A stretch of 64,000 nucleotides of DNA from Ischnura elegans (GCF_921293095.1 NC_060248.1:133002972-133066971), one strand, 5' to 3'; shown: positions 46,050 through 58,355, numbered from the stretch's first letter. Notes: a model not told the origin generated them from the letters alone. Translations and numbers: made by a program.

Positions 46050-46660
46050 CGATATTGAAGCGGGGGGGGGGGCGGAGGGGGTCTTGCGAGGGAACGAAAT
46101 TGCACTCTCATTTCGGGGCTGCGTCACGTAGAGGCGCCACCGTCGACCTTCCTCCTTCCCCCCCCCCCCTTCCCTCTCCTCTTCATAGCAAGAGCGGACC
46201 ATCCCGGAGAAATTGAAGGACTCGGCTGCTGCCTCCTCTTCTCACGAGAAGAAATCTTCTCCGAACCCACGGCTGTTTTTTTTCTGAGCTTCTGCACACT
46301 CTTCCACACTCCCCCCCTCCACCCCCCCCTCCGCTCATTCCTTCCCACAATTCCTCCCTCGCCTCGCCTGAGAGCGCGCACGCAGACTCTCTCCACCTAC
46401 AATTTGCCCCCTCCCCTCATTCTCAAGAAGGAGTCAGCCACCACCCCCTTCGCGGTCTTATCTCGCTTGGGCAGACCTTCCCTCCCCTCCCCTCCCCTCA
46501 CCCCCCTCCTCCTGACGACGGCGATAAAATCCAACACTTTGGTCGGGTGCGCATGGAAGCCTTCTTCTGTTCTTTCTTCCCTTTCATCTCTCCGCCCTCC
46601 CTCACGACCCTCACAAAAACGTTCTGTTCTTCCTCTCTCTTCCTTTTTTTCCTCATATTT
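46050..46660. repeat. Homopurine then homopyrimidine low-complexity block
   Basis: G-runs at 46,060-46,082 are followed by a long C/T-rich plus strand (about 46,140-46,660) with several C-runs. Frames of 87-94 codons on both strands are compositional artefacts. Triplex or quadruplex formation is possible. Confidence 0.55.
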
Positions 46661-47807
46661 CTCTAGGTACATACATACTAGGGTCTAAGGGTAGATCTCA
46701 AGTTTATCTCATTTAGTTGCATTCTATAAATGAAACTGTAATTTGGTTTCCTATCACAGATTATTATTCTCGGTGGTGGGGGGTGGCAAAGATATGTAGA
46801 CATTTTTAGATTGATTGTACATTTATCGCTTAATTTTATCATTGTACATACTTCCCATCATGCAGTCTACGTGTATCAACGCTTCTTAATTTCACTCTAC
46901 CCTTAAATTACTACATTCTTTGTTAGTATTTGGTGAGTCCTGCTTCCTGCATTATTTCGAATGCTCTCATCCGCCAATGTCTTTATACCTACTGTCTATT
47001 CTGATACAATTTTGAATAGTAAGACAGGTTCTATTGTGCTGCATTTCATTATATCCCTTGGCTACTCTTGATCTGTTTGCGGCGAAAATAGACGTCCTCA
47101 ACCCTTTCCCAGATTATCTGATGACTTAACACACGATCCTGTCGAGCGGATCCCAGCTTCTTCTCAGCTACTTGCTGCTCCCACGCAACGTGTTCGCCGA
47201 CGCCGACGTTTGAACGACTTGACGAGCCCGAAACAAGAAGAGGCGAAACTCTGATTACGTCAACTGATGAAAAGTGGGAGGCAGAATTTGCGTTTTTTTT
47301 ATTTTAGAATAATGAAAGAGTGGCTACATGAGGAAAAATAATTTTTTCCTCGTAAGTTATCTTTTCCCTCCACCTTTCTGAATTATTTCGAATGAATTGA
47401 GACTTCGGGTCTGAGGAAACGATCCCGTCGAAGTTTCTGATTCTCATTTGGAACCAAGGTATTAAATCTGTCGAAGGAAAACAAGGTACTGTTTCATTTG
47501 TGAAAGTCTACATCCACATAGCTTATGTTAATCTGAAACTATTGAGCTCAAAAATTAGTTCGTTGGGATACTAAAGTTTCACATTCTCTCCTTTGCTCTA
47601 CATAAGATCTGTTTTTTTTTTATCTAAAGCGAGTGTAACATTCCAGTGGTTACCTGACTATTTCCGAATCATAGGAAATGATTGTCAAATGAGGCCATTT
47701 AAACTATTTCACTGTAAAATCTCAATTTTAATGGTAAGCTCAAAAAAAAAGCTTTTTCTGAGGAGCAGTAGGCTGGGTCGATTAAAATAAGATGGAATCA
47801 ACTGTCA
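46661..47807. other. Unassigned AT-rich sequence
   Basis: A weak PLE-tail-like word (CTGAGGA...GTCGAAG at 47,411-47,434) is the only signal. A GC patch at 47,140-47,260 is unassigned. Confidence 0.45.
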
Positions 47808-48062
47808 GTGTGGAGGAACAGGGCTGCCCACAGTGGGGACGAAGCCTTTGGCCATCGCTCCAAGAGTACCGGGTTCAAATCCTCCGGGTTAAACCTTCGG
47901 ACAACCTCGCACAAAAACCCTCCACGCGCGAGGTGGTCTAGGCCATCCCGTCACCGTGATAATTTCACACGCGTTTGGCTAAATAGGGATTGAGCCCTAC
48001 CCTCGCCTCTCCGAAGTCATATTCGAGTCTAGTCGCCGAGATAATCACTTACTTCAAGTGTT
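47808..48062 (+). repeat. tRNA-derived SINE (SINE-2)
   Basis: A box B-like GGGTTCAAATCC lies near 47,871-47,882, with an upstream A-box-like CAGTGGGGACGAAG. The body (GCGAGGTGGTCTAGGCC and on) is GC-rich relative to its flanks and ends in AT-rich DNA at about 48,062. No second copy in this window. The SINE call rests on the tRNA-like head and the abrupt composition change. Confidence 0.45.
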
Positions 48063-49045
48063 TTATGTCTACAAATGGTTAATTCCTCATATAGCTGCTT
48101 TACTTACTTAATACGTTACCTTGTGTTTAAAATTTATTCTAAATACATCACCTTTCACTACGAAAGATGGATGTAAATGGACCGAATACATTTTGGACCG
48201 GTGAAGAGATTTCAGCGCAATGCGACAAATATTAAATAATTTAACTAAATATTAGTTCTAGGTGTACGTAGTAAAAGATGGCATAAGATCTCTGCATTCT
48301 CTACGGGATTTCACCGCGTCCGTTGCCTTTTGACGACAACGGCTTCGTTGACAACGAAACCTACAAAGATGGCATAATTTGCGGCTCATGAATCACAAAA
48401 AATGTGATATTGCTTGAAGAAAATTAAAAGAGGTTCTATTTTCTGCACATGCATTCGCACAAGTTGGGTGGTTACACGGTGCATTTTGGCGTTCATTCTC
48501 GCGTTCATACATTTAGACATTAATTCGTACGGTTGTATGTACCATGCAAGTAGACCTTTTAATATACCTCTTGCCATGATATATCCGAGTATTCCATGCG
48601 AGGCCTTTCTTTTCCATTCTTCCCCTCCATTTTTCCTTCGTATTTTTTGGGAATTTTATATTATTTTCGGAGAAAAAAGGAACAACCATCCCTGAAGCTT
48701 TAAAAAAAGGAAACGAAAGCACATCATCCGAAATGTGTATGAGACTACATTTTTTCTGCCTTCACTGAGTGCGTGCATCTGTGAAGTTTGTCGCAATTCC
48801 ATCTCGTCACAATCAGCATCCAGGTCGTGAACTCTGAGGCGACATTTGGACGAGGAGAGAGGGAAATTGGATCAGGCCGCAGCTTTTGCTTCGGGGGGTT
48901 ATTACAAAGTATGCGGATTGCCTAACAATGTTTTCTTGTCAATTCATACGCATCGCACAGCCATATATTTCATTAAATCAGCAATATAATTCGTCTTCAA
49001 ATTGCTTAAAGTTAAAATCATCGTTGGATATTCGCAGGCATTGCA
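48063..49045. other. Unassigned sequence
   Basis: Frames of 63-93 codons at 48,386-48,722 on both strands lack motifs. A small hairpin (CAACG-GCTT-CGTTG) lies near 48,339. Nothing else. Confidence 0.5.
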
Positions 49046-49366
49046 TGCATAGGCGAACTCAGCGGGGGGCAAGAGTGGGCAACTTCCCCCCGCCCCTAGA
49101 AGCGAAAATAAATTAAGCTCAAAACAGAAGTTATGAACAAATTTTCCTTTTGAAGAAAAATGATATTTGTGTAAGACATGGAACTAAAATAAAAATCATT
49201 ATTTTTTTAAAGCAAATAATTATAAAAACTAATAAATTGCTGTCCTAATTTCCTTAGAATTTTGGTGTCATTAACCTTTTCTGAGCAAAAAAAGTTACAA
49301 TTTGAACGACCACAGCTAGATTTGTCCCCCCAATCCTAGTTATGATTCTGGGTACGCCCATGATTG
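49046..49366. mobile_element. Candidate MITE with CATAGGCG/CGCCCATG ends
   Basis: The left end reads CATAGGCGAACTCAGCGGGG, and the complement of the right end CATGGGCGTACCCAGAATC. Both are followed inward by a G-run and CAA. Short imperfect terminal repeats around an AT-rich interior with no open frame suggest a non-autonomous DNA transposon. An ATTG word flanks both ends but is too short to count as a proven duplication. Confidence 0.4.
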
Positions 49367-49902
49367 TATAGTGAAACTATATTGAAAAACTGGACTGCTA
49401 GATTATTCTTGCCAAGGAGCATCTATCCTTGTCAAATAGGAGCTCCTGGACTAGAGGTCTTCTATGCATATGTTATATACGAGTGGTCGCCGTGAGGAAA
49501 ACATTTTTCTTTGGGGGGTGGTGTATTGTCTCCACAAACCCCTCCGTCCCCCGATCCTGGCTGCGTTGAGTTTGGCTGGAGTTGAACTTTTCGTCCTCGA
49601 GGACACGCACACACATCTGAGAGTGGAATTGTCTTTTGCACTTCCCCTCCATCCGATGATGACTCCCCCTCCACTCCTCTCCAACCCTTCCCAGTAACCC
49701 TTGGAGCAGCACTACTCCCCTCTTCATCCGAGCACCACAGCATCTCGTCGCAACCCCTATGGCCTCCGGAGATGGCGAAACTCAGAGAAGTGGTAGGAGA
49801 GGAGGAGCGGATGGAGGGTGCGGCAAAAGGAAGAAGGGGATGGAGGAATCTGGAGATAGAGAAAGGGATGATTGGGGGGTGCAGGTGTGTGGATTCGGAA
49901 GG
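49367..49902. other. Unassigned; GC patch
   Basis: Several frames of 77-121 codons open on both strands through a C-rich then G-rich segment (49,640-49,900). All are low complexity without motifs. Confidence 0.45.
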
Positions 49903-50167
49903 GATCGAGTTGGTGCGATGGCTGGATTGTTCGCGGGCCCGGGTTCACGTCCCGGTGACGGCAGAGATTTTTCAGAGTCCATCCGATCCATGCTTGATTG
50001 TTCTGTTGAGTGTACATCAAGGGCAGCACTCTGTCCGTCGAATGGGACGTTTAGCAATGATCCCCTCGGCGCCTTTCTGTAAGAGCAGGCTGATGCTGAC
50101 GTCAGGTTTCCCTTCCTTCCACACCTTTCCCTCGTGACGCAAATGACCTCAGCCCTCGGTCGCCTCC
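49903..50167 (+). repeat. SINE-1 copy 1
   Basis: tRNA-like head with box B GGTTCACGTCC at 49,942-49,952, the shared GGCAGAGATTTTTCAGAG block, and the diagnostic AATGGGACGTTTAGC core at 50,041-50,055. The 3' body (TTCCACACCTTTCCCTCGTG) is also shared. It aligns with 63,284-63,575 and, inverted, 52,735-52,990 and 57,935-58,203. Confidence 0.7.
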
Positions 50168-52560
50168 AAGTGCAATGCTTTGCTACTTCATACTTTTTAC
50201 GGAAGGCGTCGGAGGTTAATACGAGATTGTAGTATTTCCCGGCGTGAAGAGCCGTGGAGAGCTGTTTGAGTTTTTCGCCGAGACAATGATGTCATTTTTG
50301 CCGATAAGATTTTATAAACGGCAGCACTAGTTGAGCAGGTTAAAACCCAAACAGCCGTCACGAATTTTACGAAATCGTTGCTTGCGATGTAAAGACGAAC
50401 TAATTATGAACTGTCTATGAATAGCAATGCCCCAAAGAACGCACGAGTTTTTATGCGTTAACGTCATAATCGAAACATAAGTAAACCTAGGGGTTGAATG
50501 ATGGTGTTTAATCAATTAAACCGGTGACAGAATGAAGCTAAATTATCGTTTTCTTGTGCATATGCAATGCCGTAAGCAACTTGCAACGTAAACAGGAATT
50601 TCTCATGATTTACGCCATATACTTGCGGATGCATGCCATCAAAATGAACAGTGACAAATTAATACCAACTTCCGAAGCATTTTCCTCCTAAAAATTTTTC
50701 TATCAGCTCTAGCGAGAGTAACTGGTTCGAAAACATTGCCTGAGTAAGTGCATAGTTAGTTTTGTTTTATCTGGCCTTTGTTGTTTCCCTGGTGCTGTAT
50801 GGTTCCAAGCAATTTCAAGTAGAAAATATTCTTCACACAGAATAAATATAGGAAGATAAAGCGAATTTGGAGTAGTGGTTGGTGGGATGAAGAAGAGAGA
50901 GAAAGTTGAGGGAAGGTTGAGATCGGAGGTAAAGGTAGATTCGCTGGGGTTCAAAAACTCAGATTCTACATAGTATAATTGCTGTCCGTAGTAATTTCCT
51001 TTCAACTCACTGATGATAACTCAAGTAACCATATTTAGTGAAAATAAATTTATAATATAAAATTAATTTTTTTAAAGAAAACAACGTTTTTCTCGCAAAC
51101 TGAAAAAAAATAAAATAAATTTTCTATGAACCTGACAGAGACGAAATAAATTGCTTCCTTTACAACGAAAAACTTTGGGTGGTTCTTCCACAATTACTCT
51201 TAAGTGTAATTTACATCAATTAAATTTAAATAATTGTAGTACATTGGATTTCGTATTTTCATTATGTAAACATATTATGAATAAATTGAGTGTTGCAGTG
51301 TTTTTCGTTGTATATAAAAATCTTTATTTATACACTCCGTCAGGCTCATGGAAAATTTATTTAATTCTTCATAGTTAGCGAAAAAAAACGTTTTTCTGAA
51401 TTAAATTGTTAGTATATTGTACCATTATGTTTATTTTTCTAATAAAATCTGGTAATTATTCAATTTCTTTTTTTCTGTTAATTCTGATTCATACAAAACG
51501 ATAATACTCTTTCAGTGATAAAATGGCAGATTACTACCAAATAGTGGTAGTCCAAGCAAATTATAGTTCACATAAATGCAATTTTCAAGTTTTTATTCAG
51601 TAAACCTATGTAAACAGATTGGTTGTGATGTTTTTTATCATTCTCCTTCCTTTTAATGACCACAGCGCTGCCGTGGGATATTTGTGGCTATTTTTTTAAA
51701 TTAATCTCTACGTTTAGTTCTAAGTTCTGAATGAAAATAGAGAAAAATTTTCAAAATTATGAAAGCGTTTGAATATTGCATTGCTATTCAGGGTTATTTG
51801 AGTTAACCTGAACATTTCAGCGTGATAGCTAATCGGAAAGGGGGTTAAAATTGAGTTGAAAGATTAGACCCGGACAAGATAAGAAGCAGCAAAGCGATTT
51901 GAAAAAATTAAAGTCAAATGAATGGGCTCATAATTATTTATACAAATAAAACATTTTAACGGCTTTGATGGGAAAATTCATATTTAGAATATGATTTTGC
52001 AGATAAAGTTTAGTCAGCTAAATATAACCGGCCAATACCATCATATTGATCAAATATTGATGAGCGAACTCGTTTTCTTGCGAATATTTTAAAAGGAGTG
52101 CAGAAAAAAATCCCCTCATAGAAGTTAGCTTGAAAGAGAGAGAGGGAATTGGAATAAGGGAATGAAGGGGGTTTAATAAAGAAAGGAGTGAATCAGAGGT
52201 AAATGGGGGAGGCCCTTTAAGGGTAGCAAAAGGGTTCGTTTTTTTGGTGGAGATGGGGTTGGTCCCTCTGATGTAAAAGCCAAAGGGAGGAGGGGGTGGG
52301 GTGGAGAGGGGTGTGGGAATGAGGGGAGGATGTGGAAGTGAAACACGTGAGGGGGAGGAGAAAGAGGAAATGAAGTTATGCGCGCGCGAGGGAGTATGGG
52401 AAATGCTGATCTCTCTTTCTATCTGCTGGGTATTCCGCGCGGAGACCCTTTCGTCGGTATTCCTCCTCTCCTCACGAGGGTCCTATTCGTCAGTACACCC
52501 TCATACTCCACACTCGTGAATATTTTTCCGCACGATAAAAAAATACTTTCATTTAAGGGT
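50168..52560. other. Unassigned AT-rich sequence; G-rich patch 52,200-52,350
   Basis: Frames of 60-98 codons have no motifs. The G-rich patch has quadruplex-like runs. A 51-52 kb stretch is especially AT-rich. Confidence 0.5.
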
Positions 52561-52734
52561 TAATTATTCCTAAGAATATAAAATGTATGGGTTACATAGG
52601 AGAAGTTGTAAAGGATGTAAAAGAGAATTAATGCATCACCATGAAAAGGCCAGTGGATAGGAGGGAGGGATGGAGAGCTGCATCAAACCAATCTGAGGAT
52701 TGTTGACTAATGATGAGGATGGTGTGGTATAAGG
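52561..52734 (+). pseudogene. LINE-B2 3' coding end and terminus
   Basis: The plus strand reads YIGEVVKDVKEN, a stop, then MKRPVDRREGWRAASNQSED to the end of the ORF: the terminal peptide of an arthropod non-LTR element. The 3' end GATTGTTGACTAATGATGAGG matches 13,491-13,510 (inverted). 5'-truncated. It directly abuts an inverted SINE-1 copy. Confidence 0.65.
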
Positions 52735-52990
52735 ATGAGGCGAACGACAGTTGAGTTTATGTGGATCATGAGGAAAGGGCATGGAGAGAGGGGTGGAGAG
52801 AAACCTGGCGCAAGCGTCAGTCTGCTTTTGCAAAAGGCGGCAAGGGGACCACGGCCTAATGTCCCATTCGACGGGCGCTCCGTTGTATTTGATGCGCATT
52901 CCACACAACGAACAAGCAGGGAAACACCGCCACTGCTGGGTTTGAACGCGGGCTCACCGGATGGGAGGTCTATGACCAACCCGATCCTCA
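52735..52990 (-). repeat. SINE-1 copy 2
   Basis: Minus-strand copy: box B-like GCGTTCAAACCC (complement of 52,938-52,949) and the core AATGGGACATTAGGCCGTGG (complement of 52,850-52,869). The 3' part matches copy 4 (CCATGCCCTT...CCTCATG). Confidence 0.7.
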
Positions 52991-54756
52991 TCTATCGATT
53001 AAAAGTGAATGGGCGAATTAATAGGTGTAGCACACTCGAGATTTCCTGATGTACTGAGAAGAGAGTGGTTGTTTGATCGTGTGGCAACTGTACTGAAGGT
53101 TAGGACACGGCAAAAGTGAAGTTTCAAAATTGAGATGTGTACTAACTATGATTTAATATAAAGTATCTTTGCAACCCAGAACTGAGATTATTCCATGAGA
53201 TCACGATATTTCAGCTAACTCAGAGATGCGGTGGCTACTCATCTAATTCCAACACAATGATATATCATCAAGGAGACAAGGAAACGGAGGTCCAGATTTC
53301 CTCAACTACTGAGATATTATAGAGGGAGGCAATAGAGGGTAGGAAGTCGTTGAGATGGTGAGGGGGGATTGGCTGATATTGCTTTTGGTGGTAGGGTTGG
53401 GGGGTCAGAGGTGAAGCAGATTGGGATGCAAGGAACTGCAGCGCTCCAGATGTATTTAATCTTGGGATACCGGAACAGGCCTGATAATCTTATCATCAGA
53501 GAAAAAAATAAGTTACTCACGTGCGTGCCGCACATTAATTATTTATTTATTTTTAGCTACTTGTTGGCAGTATGAAACTTCTGACTTTTAGCACGATGTT
53601 CACATCCTCCACATCCCACCCGTGTTTTCGCGTTCGCAGATTTTGACGTTCACACATTTTAATTAATATTTCATCATTAGAAAAACAAATGTCAGGCTAT
53701 GCCCAAAGGAGAGCCTTCCTGCCGTCCAAAGAAAAACATATGATAAATCTTGAGGATAGATTATCTACTCTGCTTTAAAAGCAGAAATTTATATTGGTAT
53801 GTGGTGTAACAATAAAAAATGTATTAACATTTCGAAAAAGTTTAAGTGGAATCAAAAATGAGGATATTTCATGTTCTGTGAATATTTTCATAATAAACTT
53901 ACGTAAACTAATGGTCATAGAAGAAACACGGGCTCATAGAGTGAAAATTGTGTTGTGATTTTGTTTTACTTTTATTTTTCAAAATTTTGATAAAACTTTC
54001 CTTCTAGCGATTATGTCCGTGGGCACGGTTGCTCCGAGGCAAACGCATGATGAAACGGCATGCGCTGGAAATGTCATTGCGGACGCTAATTAGTGGGTTT
54101 TTTCTGTTGATCAATCCGGCTTTCGTCCCTCCACGATGGCTGCCAGGCTTCGCGGCTGCGAGGGAGGAGCTGCCTTCATTTCGCCAAAATCCCCGTCACT
54201 AAACCGTGGGATTTCTTCCGGATATATGTCTCTCTCTCTCTCCATCCAAATCGCAAAAAATTCCACCGGAGGCTACGTAATGAAATCCGATTGGAGGTAG
54301 CGGTCCGAATCGCGCATTCGCGAATCGTTACGTTTTTGTTTTTATTTGGTCCTTGATCCGATTGAATCAAGGGTTGGCTGATCGTAAAGTGAAATCGAGA
54401 CAAATTTGCACTAATATTACGTTGGAGAGGATCCTCCGCTTCGTTTAAATTTGGCGAATAGGACGAAGCAATCACAAATCCTTTCAATACATCCGCATTT
54501 AATCCTTACCTAATATCGATGAGGTTTTTTGTGAAGCATGGGAGCGCATTTTTAATCGAATTGTTTTTTTTTTTTTTTAATCTGTGACTGTACAGCATCT
54601 GGTGTTCATTTACCTCGGCTAATCAAACTATATGATCCACTAGTCTCCTAGTAGGTAAAATCAATACATTCATTGCGCAGAAAAGATATGCTACTTGCCA
54701 ACTCTTTTTAGAAGTCCTACTTTAGAAAATGCTGTTTTTAACATTAAGCACTCTCC
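52991..54756. other. Unassigned sequence
   Basis: Frames of 68-103 codons at 53,317-53,575 and 54,176-54,487 lack motifs. A (TC)n run at 54,226-54,241 and a T-run at 54,564-54,578 are present. Confidence 0.5.
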
Positions 54757-54965
54757 ACTAAGCACTCGCTCCAACCATACCTCCGTATAACATCTAGAGG
54801 CTGCCTCACCTCACCCACCACGTCCAGCACTTCGTCGTTCCTCCTCCTCTACGGCCTTCTTCACCTTCTCCATTCTTCTCCACAAACACACATATCGAAC
54901 GTCTCCAATCTTTTCCCCTCCTCCTTCCTAATGGTCCATGTTTCTGCAGTGCAACATTCCAGTTA
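54757..54965 (-). mobile_element. LINE-B1 relic
   Basis: Minus-strand copy of the LINE-B1 C-terminal region, aligning with 12,545-12,760. The stretch CCCACCACGTCCAGCACTTC at 54,815-54,834 differs from 12,615-12,634 by one base. Frames are broken. The match may extend weakly toward 55,010. Confidence 0.7.
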
Positions 54966-56640
54966 AGGCCGTGATAATATAAAAACTTTCTCCTTGAAGA
55001 AATACAAAATTGTTCATGCCGCCAAGTGCTATTGATCTAAGTATAACGATCTCGAGTACGCGAACATTTTTATGCACGAAGATGTAAAAACGTGTGAGTA
55101 ATTTTTTTAGACCACATTTAGAGATGTAGCAGTCGTCTGCGCAAACTTGGTCGGTGGTCTTTCTTCCCAATCTCACACTCACCTATCTTTATCATTTTGA
55201 GCCAATGCCCCCCCCTTTTGTTGCCTTTGTGGATCGACGCCTGGGAAGAGAGGGTGGCGGTGGAGGGTGGGGGGTGGAAGATAGCAGGGGTGGAAATTGA
55301 GCGGGGGGGTGGACGGCTCCCGTTTCTCATAGGGATGCTACTGCCCCCGGGGGAGGTGAAGAGAAGGGGACGCCGAAAAGCCCTCTTCTGCAAGTAGTAA
55401 TCTCCTCCTTCGCCTCTCTCTCTCTCTCTCTGTCATCGCTCTCTTGTTCATCTATTCCTCATCGTTGCATCTCACTCCATCCCCTCTTGCCTCATGCACT
55501 TTCCTCATTGATTCCAACGATAAGTTGAAATTTTACTCACGCAGTGGGGCAGCTAAGAAATATTACAAGAGAGCAATCTCCAGCCGTGTTCGAAATAAGT
55601 TGTCACCCTCCGCGCATTTAAAAGGGTTTTAAACAAAAGTCGCCCACTGCTCGCGTCTCATACGAGAAGACCGATCGCGGATCAATTAAAATGGAAGGCT
55701 GCAAGATGTTTATTTTTCGTTTTGAGGGAAAGGATTCATGCAGCGTTTATTTCTGTGAAGTATATTCTTTTTGGTGATGTTTCTCATTCGGAAATTGGAG
55801 AACAATTTCGCAAAGGTTATCTAGTTATAAGTACCACAAGGAATATCTAGATGAGCGGATTTGATTCAGTGGGCGATTGTTGAGAATTTTTGCAGTGGAG
55901 GTATCGATTTATGGACTTTTTATTGAGAACGTGTCCATAATGATAGTGATTTGGTACTCAGATCGCTGTTAAGTTGAATTTACGTGACGGATTCATTTTT
56001 GAGGTGAGCCTTTTCTACAGCTGAATGAAACGAAGAAAATGGAACGAGGATTACTCTAAAGATATATAGGCATACGACGGCTTTTGAATGTTTTATTAAC
56101 AGAAACACAGCTGAGTTCAAAATATTAATCAATTGAATCTATGGAATCAGTAATTATGTATAATCCTTAAAAGAAAGAATGCATTACTTAATAATGAGAG
56201 TAAATCTGGAATTATTCTCTCGATATTTTTTTTTATTTTTAGGACTAGGTCGCCAACAGACCATTGTGTTTTAATAGTTGATACTGCTTAAAACACGTTT
56301 CCGTACTAAGTGGAATTCGGTCATCCATTATTTCAATCGCAAATGAATTCCACTGGCCCTCAACTACACAATCTTTCGCAGTGTTTCGCGAAAGCTTCAA
56401 ATGCGCACATCGGAGCTGTAGGAAGGAGTATGGGGTAGGCTCAAGGTAGAGGAACTACGGGAGAAGTGAGAGCATCCCGCGCAGAATGGCCAACTTTAAG
56501 GCTAGAAAGAGAATTCCGAGTCCCAATGTGCGATTCAATTCGTCGCGAAGCATGGCGCTAATAGCCAACCTTTAAGAAGAATGACTTGAGGCCTCCTCCG
56601 TGACGCATTTTGTTCGATAGCTGGATGCATTCCAGTCCAT
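54966..56640. other. Unassigned; G-rich patch 55,195-55,400 and (CT)n
   Basis: The G-rich patch opens on both strands (66 and 91 codons) without motifs. A (CT)n run lies at about 55,414-55,432. The rest is AT-rich. Confidence 0.5.
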
Positions 56641-56787
56641 TGAAGTCATCGACAAACTTCAAAATTCGAAGTCAACACCACAAGCATTTTGAAGTCATCG
56701 ACAAACTTCCAAATTCGAAGTCAACACCGCAAACATTTTGAAGTCGTCGACAAACTAAAAAATTCGAAGTCAACACCGCAAACATTA
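56641..56787. repeat. 49-bp minisatellite, three units
   Basis: Units start at 56,641, 56,690 and 56,739, each beginning TGAAGTCRTCGACAAACT and ending in the CAAACATT-like block. Divergence between units is low (a few substitutions). The words GAAGTC and TTCGAAGTC recur within a unit, suggesting an older internal duplication. Confidence 0.85.
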
Positions 56788-57109
56788 GCTTCTCACGGCT
56801 GACACAGGCGTAAAAAATCGGAATTTATAGTGTCCTCTTCGACTCACAAAATCTTCTGCAGCACAATACCTTAAACTTTTTCTAGGACCGAGTGCGTGTC
56901 TCTCTCCGATAGGCCCCAGTTAAGTGGGGTATGCATGTAAGTGTGGTAAGTGCATAAGCGTGGAAGCGGAGGGAGAAATAAAGTATATGCTTTTGAAGGG
57001 CGCACGAGAGTGAAGAGAGAATAATCCATGGATGGAATTTTTTAATGATTTTTAGTCTTTAAAATCTTGGAAGTTTACTTGGGTTTCTCACCGGGTCAAT
57101 GTTTCAACC
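56788..57109. other. Unassigned sequence
   Basis: No gene or repeat recognised. Confidence 0.5.
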
Positions 57110-57148
57110 GGGCGTTTCACAGACCAAGTTGGCTCTCGTCTTCAGCGC
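57110..57148 (-). ncRNA. Hammerhead-ribozyme-like PLE tail relic
   Basis: Minus strand: CTGAAGA (complement of 57,139-57,145), about 20 nt able to form a short hairpin, then GAAAC (complement of 57,114-57,118). It fits CUGANGA...GAAA like 14,342-14,379. No cleavage strand was identified. Confidence 0.3.
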
Positions 57149-57934
57149 TCAAACGCTCTGCGCCGCGAAAACACCAGAGAATTAAATGGATAGTTTGAGG
57201 CGTGCTTCGTGAAATTGCTTCCTTTCGAATCAAAATGAAGACTTCTGTGGTATAAGGTCTTGCTTTCCTGTTTTTGGGCCTTACGATGTCGCAGATCGAA
57301 GACACTGGTCGATATTAAAATTACTCACGTGAAATCTACAAGGGTGTTCGATTCGACCAGAGAATACTTCAATTTTATAAAATTGGAAATACATTTCTGA
57401 TGTTAAAGTATGGCGAATACATTGCAGAAGAGTGTGGAAGTATTCCTCAGGAGTAGATATCAATGAGTTGTGTGGCGGGTATTGCGCAGAGCGAGGATGG
57501 AATTGTATGAGGGGAGCAGTGTGGAGGGGCAAAGGGGAGGGGGAGAGATGAGAAATGAGATATCGAACGCTCGCGTGAGGGTGGGGGTGGGAGGGGGGGT
57601 CGCCTCCCCTCTCCCCCACCCCCTCCACGGCCCGTGTGGTTGGTCGATATCTCATTTATAGGAAAATAATAGAATTTATGGAAGATGCGAGGGGGCGGGG
57701 AGGGATTTCGCCCGGGGGGTCTCTCTCTCTCTCTCCTGGTTTTAGGGAGAATGTTGCGTTGAAGGAGAGGGGTCGAATGTTTTTAGTTTTGGGCGACAGG
57801 AGGCGCCCTCATCCACCGCTCCTCGCCGTCACTCTGCTCGACCGATCACGCGATCGAAAAGTCAACGTAAACGATAAGAATCGAGTTTTATACCTCAAAC
57901 AAAAAAAACAATGTATGTCATGGTGCGGTATTTG
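57149..57934. other. Unassigned; G/C low-complexity 57,470-57,830
   Basis: Frames of 62-139 codons on both strands are compositional. Contains a G/C hairpin (57,581-57,624), a (CT)n run at 57,720-57,735 and a CTCF-like CAGGAGGCGCC at about 57,797-57,807. Confidence 0.45.
57581..57624. repeat. G-tract/C-tract hairpin
   Basis: GGGTGGGGGTGGGAGGGGGG faces CCCCTCTCCCCCACCCCCT across a short loop, an inverted repeat of about 18-20 bp per arm. The same G-tracts could form a quadruplex. Confidence 0.6.
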
Positions 57935-58203
57935 GACGAGGGGACCGACAGCCACTGTCATTTGCGTCATGATGGAATGGTATGGAAGGAAGGGTGGAGG
58001 GAAAACCAGCGTCTGCCTGCTCTATACGGAAGGCGCCGAGGGAACCTCGTTTTAACGTCCCATCCGACGGACAAGATGTAGTACTACGCAAATTACTCTA
58101 GAAGGGACCGGTATATCTCTGAAACATATGAGCCGCACCTTAGCCAACATTGGTATTTGAACCCGAGCCCACTGGGTGGGAAGACTATACACCAGCCCCA
58201 TCT
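57935..58203 (-). repeat. SINE-1 copy 3
   Basis: Minus-strand copy: box B GGGTTCAAATACC (complement of about 58,152-58,164) and the core GGATGGGACGTTAAAACGAG (complement of about 58,048-58,067). The 3' end includes the TCATGACGCAAATGAC block shared with copy 1. Confidence 0.7.
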
Positions 58204-58355
58204 CCACATAAAATAACATACCATTGAAGCCGTGAATTCGAAAACCCTACTTGTCCGCTCTAGGGTGTTAGCAGGGGGCGACCAATTACTTTTGTGCAAT
58301 AGGTAAACCTCATGGCTGTCATAAGGTTTACCCTCTGAGGATGTTCCGCACTCAC
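58204..58355. other. Short unassigned spacer
   Basis: Contains GCAGGGGGCGACC (58,272-58,284), a weak CTCF-like core. Nothing else. Confidence 0.4.

Noticed and set aside
56641..56787. CRISPR array
   Set aside because: The repeat unit is 49 bp with no distinct spacers; it is a simple tandem minisatellite.
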